Below, in pieces: positions 61,857 through 63,275 of a stretch of DNA of 63,275 nucleotides. Origin of the DNA: an uncultured Lachnospiraceae bacterium (GTDB lineage: Bacteria; Bacillota; Clostridia; Lachnospirales; Lachnospiraceae); the NCBI GenBank assembly GCA_947626775.1, contig CANQTL010000017.1:1-63275 (forward strand), read 5' to 3'. The notes beneath the pieces are model-generated. The model did no database searches and was not told the DNA's origin. It was given only the letters and a program-made list of their open reading frames with translations. Position 1 is the first letter of the stretch. Each line of letters starts with the position of its first letter. The position numbers and the translations under genes are program-made.

Positions 61857-62759
61857 TTACTTTACATTCAAAACCAACTGATCTACCGTACGTACCAAAT
61901 TGCCTATCTCGGGTTTGGAAAGCTGTGCGTTTGCGCCGAGAGCCTCGCCCTTTCTCTTCATCTCGTCATTGACAAGCGACGAAAAGATCACGATCGGGAT
62001 ATCCTTTGTCTCATCGTCCGACTTGACAAGTTTCGTCAGCCTGTGTCCGTCCATAATCGGCATCTCGATATCCGTAATAATGCACTGTACATGATCCTTC
62101 AGCGTACCTTCCCTCTTACACTCCTGGATCACATCATAAGCCTGCTGTCCGTTCTCGGTATGGATCAGATTCGCATATCCCGCCTTGTGCAGGGAATCCA
62201 CAATCAGCTTGTTTAACAGCGGCGAATCCTCCGCGATCAGGATCGGAACATCGTTTCGGGTCCTCTCACCCAATTCCTCAATATCAGTCAGCTTCAATCC
62301 CGTCTCAGGATTGATGTCCGTCACAATCTTCTCAAAGTCAAGTATGATAATCAGGCGATCCTCAAACTTGATAATTCCTGTCGAAACGCCTTCCTCTGTA
62401 GTCGATACGGTAGATCCCGGCTTGATAATGTCCCGCCACGACACACGATGGATACCGACAACAGAATCTACATGGAACGCAATATCCAGCTTGTTAAAAT
62501 TGGTAACGATAAACAATCCGCCCGGCTGCGTCGTACCTCTCTGGAGGCAATTCTTTAAATCAATCGCCGTGATCATCGTATCTCGCGGCATGAAGATACC
62601 TTCAATACTCGGGTGTGCATTCGGAACCGGCGTCACGGGCTGATAGACAATGATCTCTTTGATCTTCGCGACGTTGATGCCGTACGCGTTGCCATCCAGC
62701 TTAAATTCAAGTACTTCCAGCTCATTGGTGCCGTTCTCAAGCAGAATCTTCGTATCCAT
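61857..62759 (-). CDS. cheV: chemotaxis protein CheV (CheW-REC)
   Basis: 300 residues from the ATG at 62759, with GAGGTGG 5 nt upstream. Residues 1-150 are a CheW domain (EVLEFKLDGNAYGINVAKIKEII). Residues 175-300 are a receiver with ILIAEDSPL, the phospho-acceptor in IITDIEMPIMDG, and a Lys in LSKPE. CheV links receptors to CheA and is tuned by phosphorylation. No other che genes are next to it. Its partner receptors may include the soluble one at 41695. Confidence 0.93.
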   Translation of the reverse strand: MDTKILLENGTNELEVLEFKLDGNAYGINVAKIKEIIVYQPVTPVPNAHPSIEGIFMPRDTMITAIDLKNCLQRGTTQPGGLFIVTNFNKLDIAFHVDSVVGIHRVSWRDIIKPGSTVSTTEEGVSTGIIKFEDRLIIILDFEKIVTDINPETGLKLTDIEELGERTRNDVPILIAEDSPLLNKLIVDSLHKAGYANLIHTENGQQAYDVIQECKREGTLKDHVQCIITDIEMPIMDGHRLTKLVKSDDETKDIPIVIFSSLVNDEMKRKGEALGANAQLSKPEIGNLVRTVDQLVLNVK

Positions 62760-62807
62760 GTAAACCACCTCACGTTATATAATTAGAACCCCTGCAGCAA
62801 TTCCCTC

Positions 62808-62850
62808 AAAAAGCGGTTGTAAGAGCCGCCGCATTCCCAGGAGCAACCGC
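62808..62850 (-). promoter_or_regulatory. terminator-like hairpin in the cheV leader
   Basis: On the minus strand a stem GCGGTTG/CAACCGC (62844-62850 and 62813-62819) encloses a GC-rich loop and is followed by TTTTTG. It lies about 50 nt before the cheV start and inside its leader of about 160 nt, so it could act as an attenuator. No known riboswitch was recognised. Confidence 0.5.
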
Positions 62851-62925
62851 CGATATATTTCAGACTGCATATTTATTTTGCCATATTTGACTAAAAAAAT
62901 CTACTGCAATCTCAAATTTTAATTC

Positions 62926-62934
62926 ATTATAACA
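62926..62934 (-). promoter_or_regulatory. extended -10 promoter of cheV
   Basis: On the minus strand TGTTATAAT (TG extension plus TATAAT, 62926-62931) lies in an AT-rich stretch just after the rRNA terminator. No clear -35 is visible. The stretch 62760-63213 contains no gene. Confidence 0.6.
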
Positions 62935-62943
62935 TAAAAAAAT

Positions 62944-62983
62944 GAAAAAAAAAACACTATTTGCATTTTTTTGCAAATAGTGT
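62944..62983 (-). terminator. strong terminator of the rRNA operon
   Basis: Arms ACACTATTTGCA and TGCAAATAGTGT (62954-62965 and 62972-62983, perfect 12 bp) are followed on the minus strand by ten T residues. It closes the transcript coming from the 23S rRNA gene. Confidence 0.93.
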
Positions 62984-63062
62984 CTGACCGGAACCGACGT
63001 CCCCTCAAAACCGAACCTGAAAGATGATTGAACCAATGACTGAGTTTTCTCCGCTTTCTTGG

Positions 63063-63212
63063 AGGATCGCCTGCGATCCTCTGGAGTTAATTGCGAAGCA
63101 ATTTACTCCGGTTAGCTGCTTTGCAGCTTACTCTTTACGAAGAATTGCAACGCAATTCTTCAGGACAAAACTTAGTAATTCTTTGGAGTTAACCGCGCCA
63201 GCGGTTTACTCC
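63063..63212. repeat. row of five tight-loop hairpins after the 23S rRNA gene
   Basis: Five consecutive inverted repeats: AGGATCGC/GCGATCCT (63063-63080), GGAGT-taATTGC/GCAATtt-ACTCC (63083-63109), AGCTGC/GCAGCT (63114-63128), GAAGAATTGC/GCAATTCTTC (63139-63161) and GGAGT-taaCCGC/GCGGttt-ACTCC (63185-63212). The second and fifth share the outer GGAGT/ACTCC arms but differ inside. No 5S gene and no ORF is present. Confidence 0.8.
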
Positions 63213-63213
63213 G

Positions 63214-63275
63214 TGGTCAAGCTCCCGACCGATTAGTACCTGTCAGCTGAGTGCATTGCTGCACTTACACCTCAG
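63214..63275 (-). rRNA. 23S ribosomal RNA, 3' end only
   Basis: The minus-strand reading contains GTGTAAGTGCAGCAATGCAC, then AGCTGAC and GGTACTAAT, and ends with GAGCTTGACC, the conserved 3' terminus of bacterial 23S rRNA. The rest of the gene lies outside the window. The exact 3' base is placed by similarity and may be off by a few nucleotides. Confidence 0.93.

Noticed and set aside
62984..63213. 5S rRNA gene
   Set aside because: The space holds five short hairpins and a leader-like tail. The conserved 5S internal sequences are not seen on either strand.

Overview
The window looks like chromosome of a Gram-positive Clostridia member, most likely Lachnospiraceae, with a fairly GC-rich genome. 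The evidence is the gene order rpmF / plsX-acpP-rnc-smc-ftsY, the UPF0210 plus ACT pair, an FtsA-like ASKHA gene beside coaE and polA, GH25 lysozymes, a BspA-type leucine-rich protein, hybrid histidine kinases, and strong AGGAGG ribosome sites. Almost every gene, and the rRNA operon at the right edge, lies on the minus strand. The exceptions are tmcAL, a chemoreceptor gene and a tRNA-Leu. Functional names come from motifs read by eye; no database search was run.

Left part (1-9.4 kb): a DUF1905/C39-like protein, an AraC regulator overlapping a membrane-anchored GH25 lysozyme, a YitT protein, then a four-gene operon of protein kinase, leucine-rich protein, VWA protein and PP2C phosphatase. The operon resembles the TerY-P kinase/VWA/phosphatase triad. 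ilvA, encoding threonine ammonia-lyase, follows upstream.

Core block (9.4-22 kb): ftsY, smc, rnc, acpP, plsX, rpmF and a YceD protein, with readable promoters and terminators. A hybrid kinase with a stand-alone receiver comes next, then pta and the divergent tmcAL.

Middle (22-35.4 kb): a long minus-strand run. In transcription order it holds an ECF transporter (S, fused double ATPase, T), an epimerase-like protein, feoA-feoB, a GH13 glucosidase, an HPr/Crh-like protein, a cardiolipin synthase, an acyltransferase and a second hybrid kinase.

Accessory stretch (35.4-41.6 kb, locally AT-richer): a MATE exporter, a PIN toxin with a RelB/DinJ-like antitoxin, a RelB antitoxin with a frameshifted RelE toxin, a CBS/SGNH-like/nucleotidyltransferase fusion, and the decayed remains of a tetR-MATE cassette.

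Right part (41.7-63.3 kb): a soluble zinc-binding-type chemoreceptor, UPF0210 and ACT, a WalJ-type metallohydrolase, the FtsA-like protein, coaE, polA, a zinc-finger membrane protein, a bactofilin/M23/GH25 envelope operon, tRNA-Leu followed by 62-bp tandem copies derived from its own 3' end, lysA, ung, hisF, hisH, a very acidic repeat protein, a degenerate Sir2-like protein, CheV, and the 3' end of a 23S rRNA gene with no 5S gene after it.

A recurring feature is a class of short perfect hairpins (arms of about 4-13 nt, loops of 2-5 nt). They occur in intergenic clusters, in modular repeats that abut terminators, and in a row of five directly after the 23S gene.
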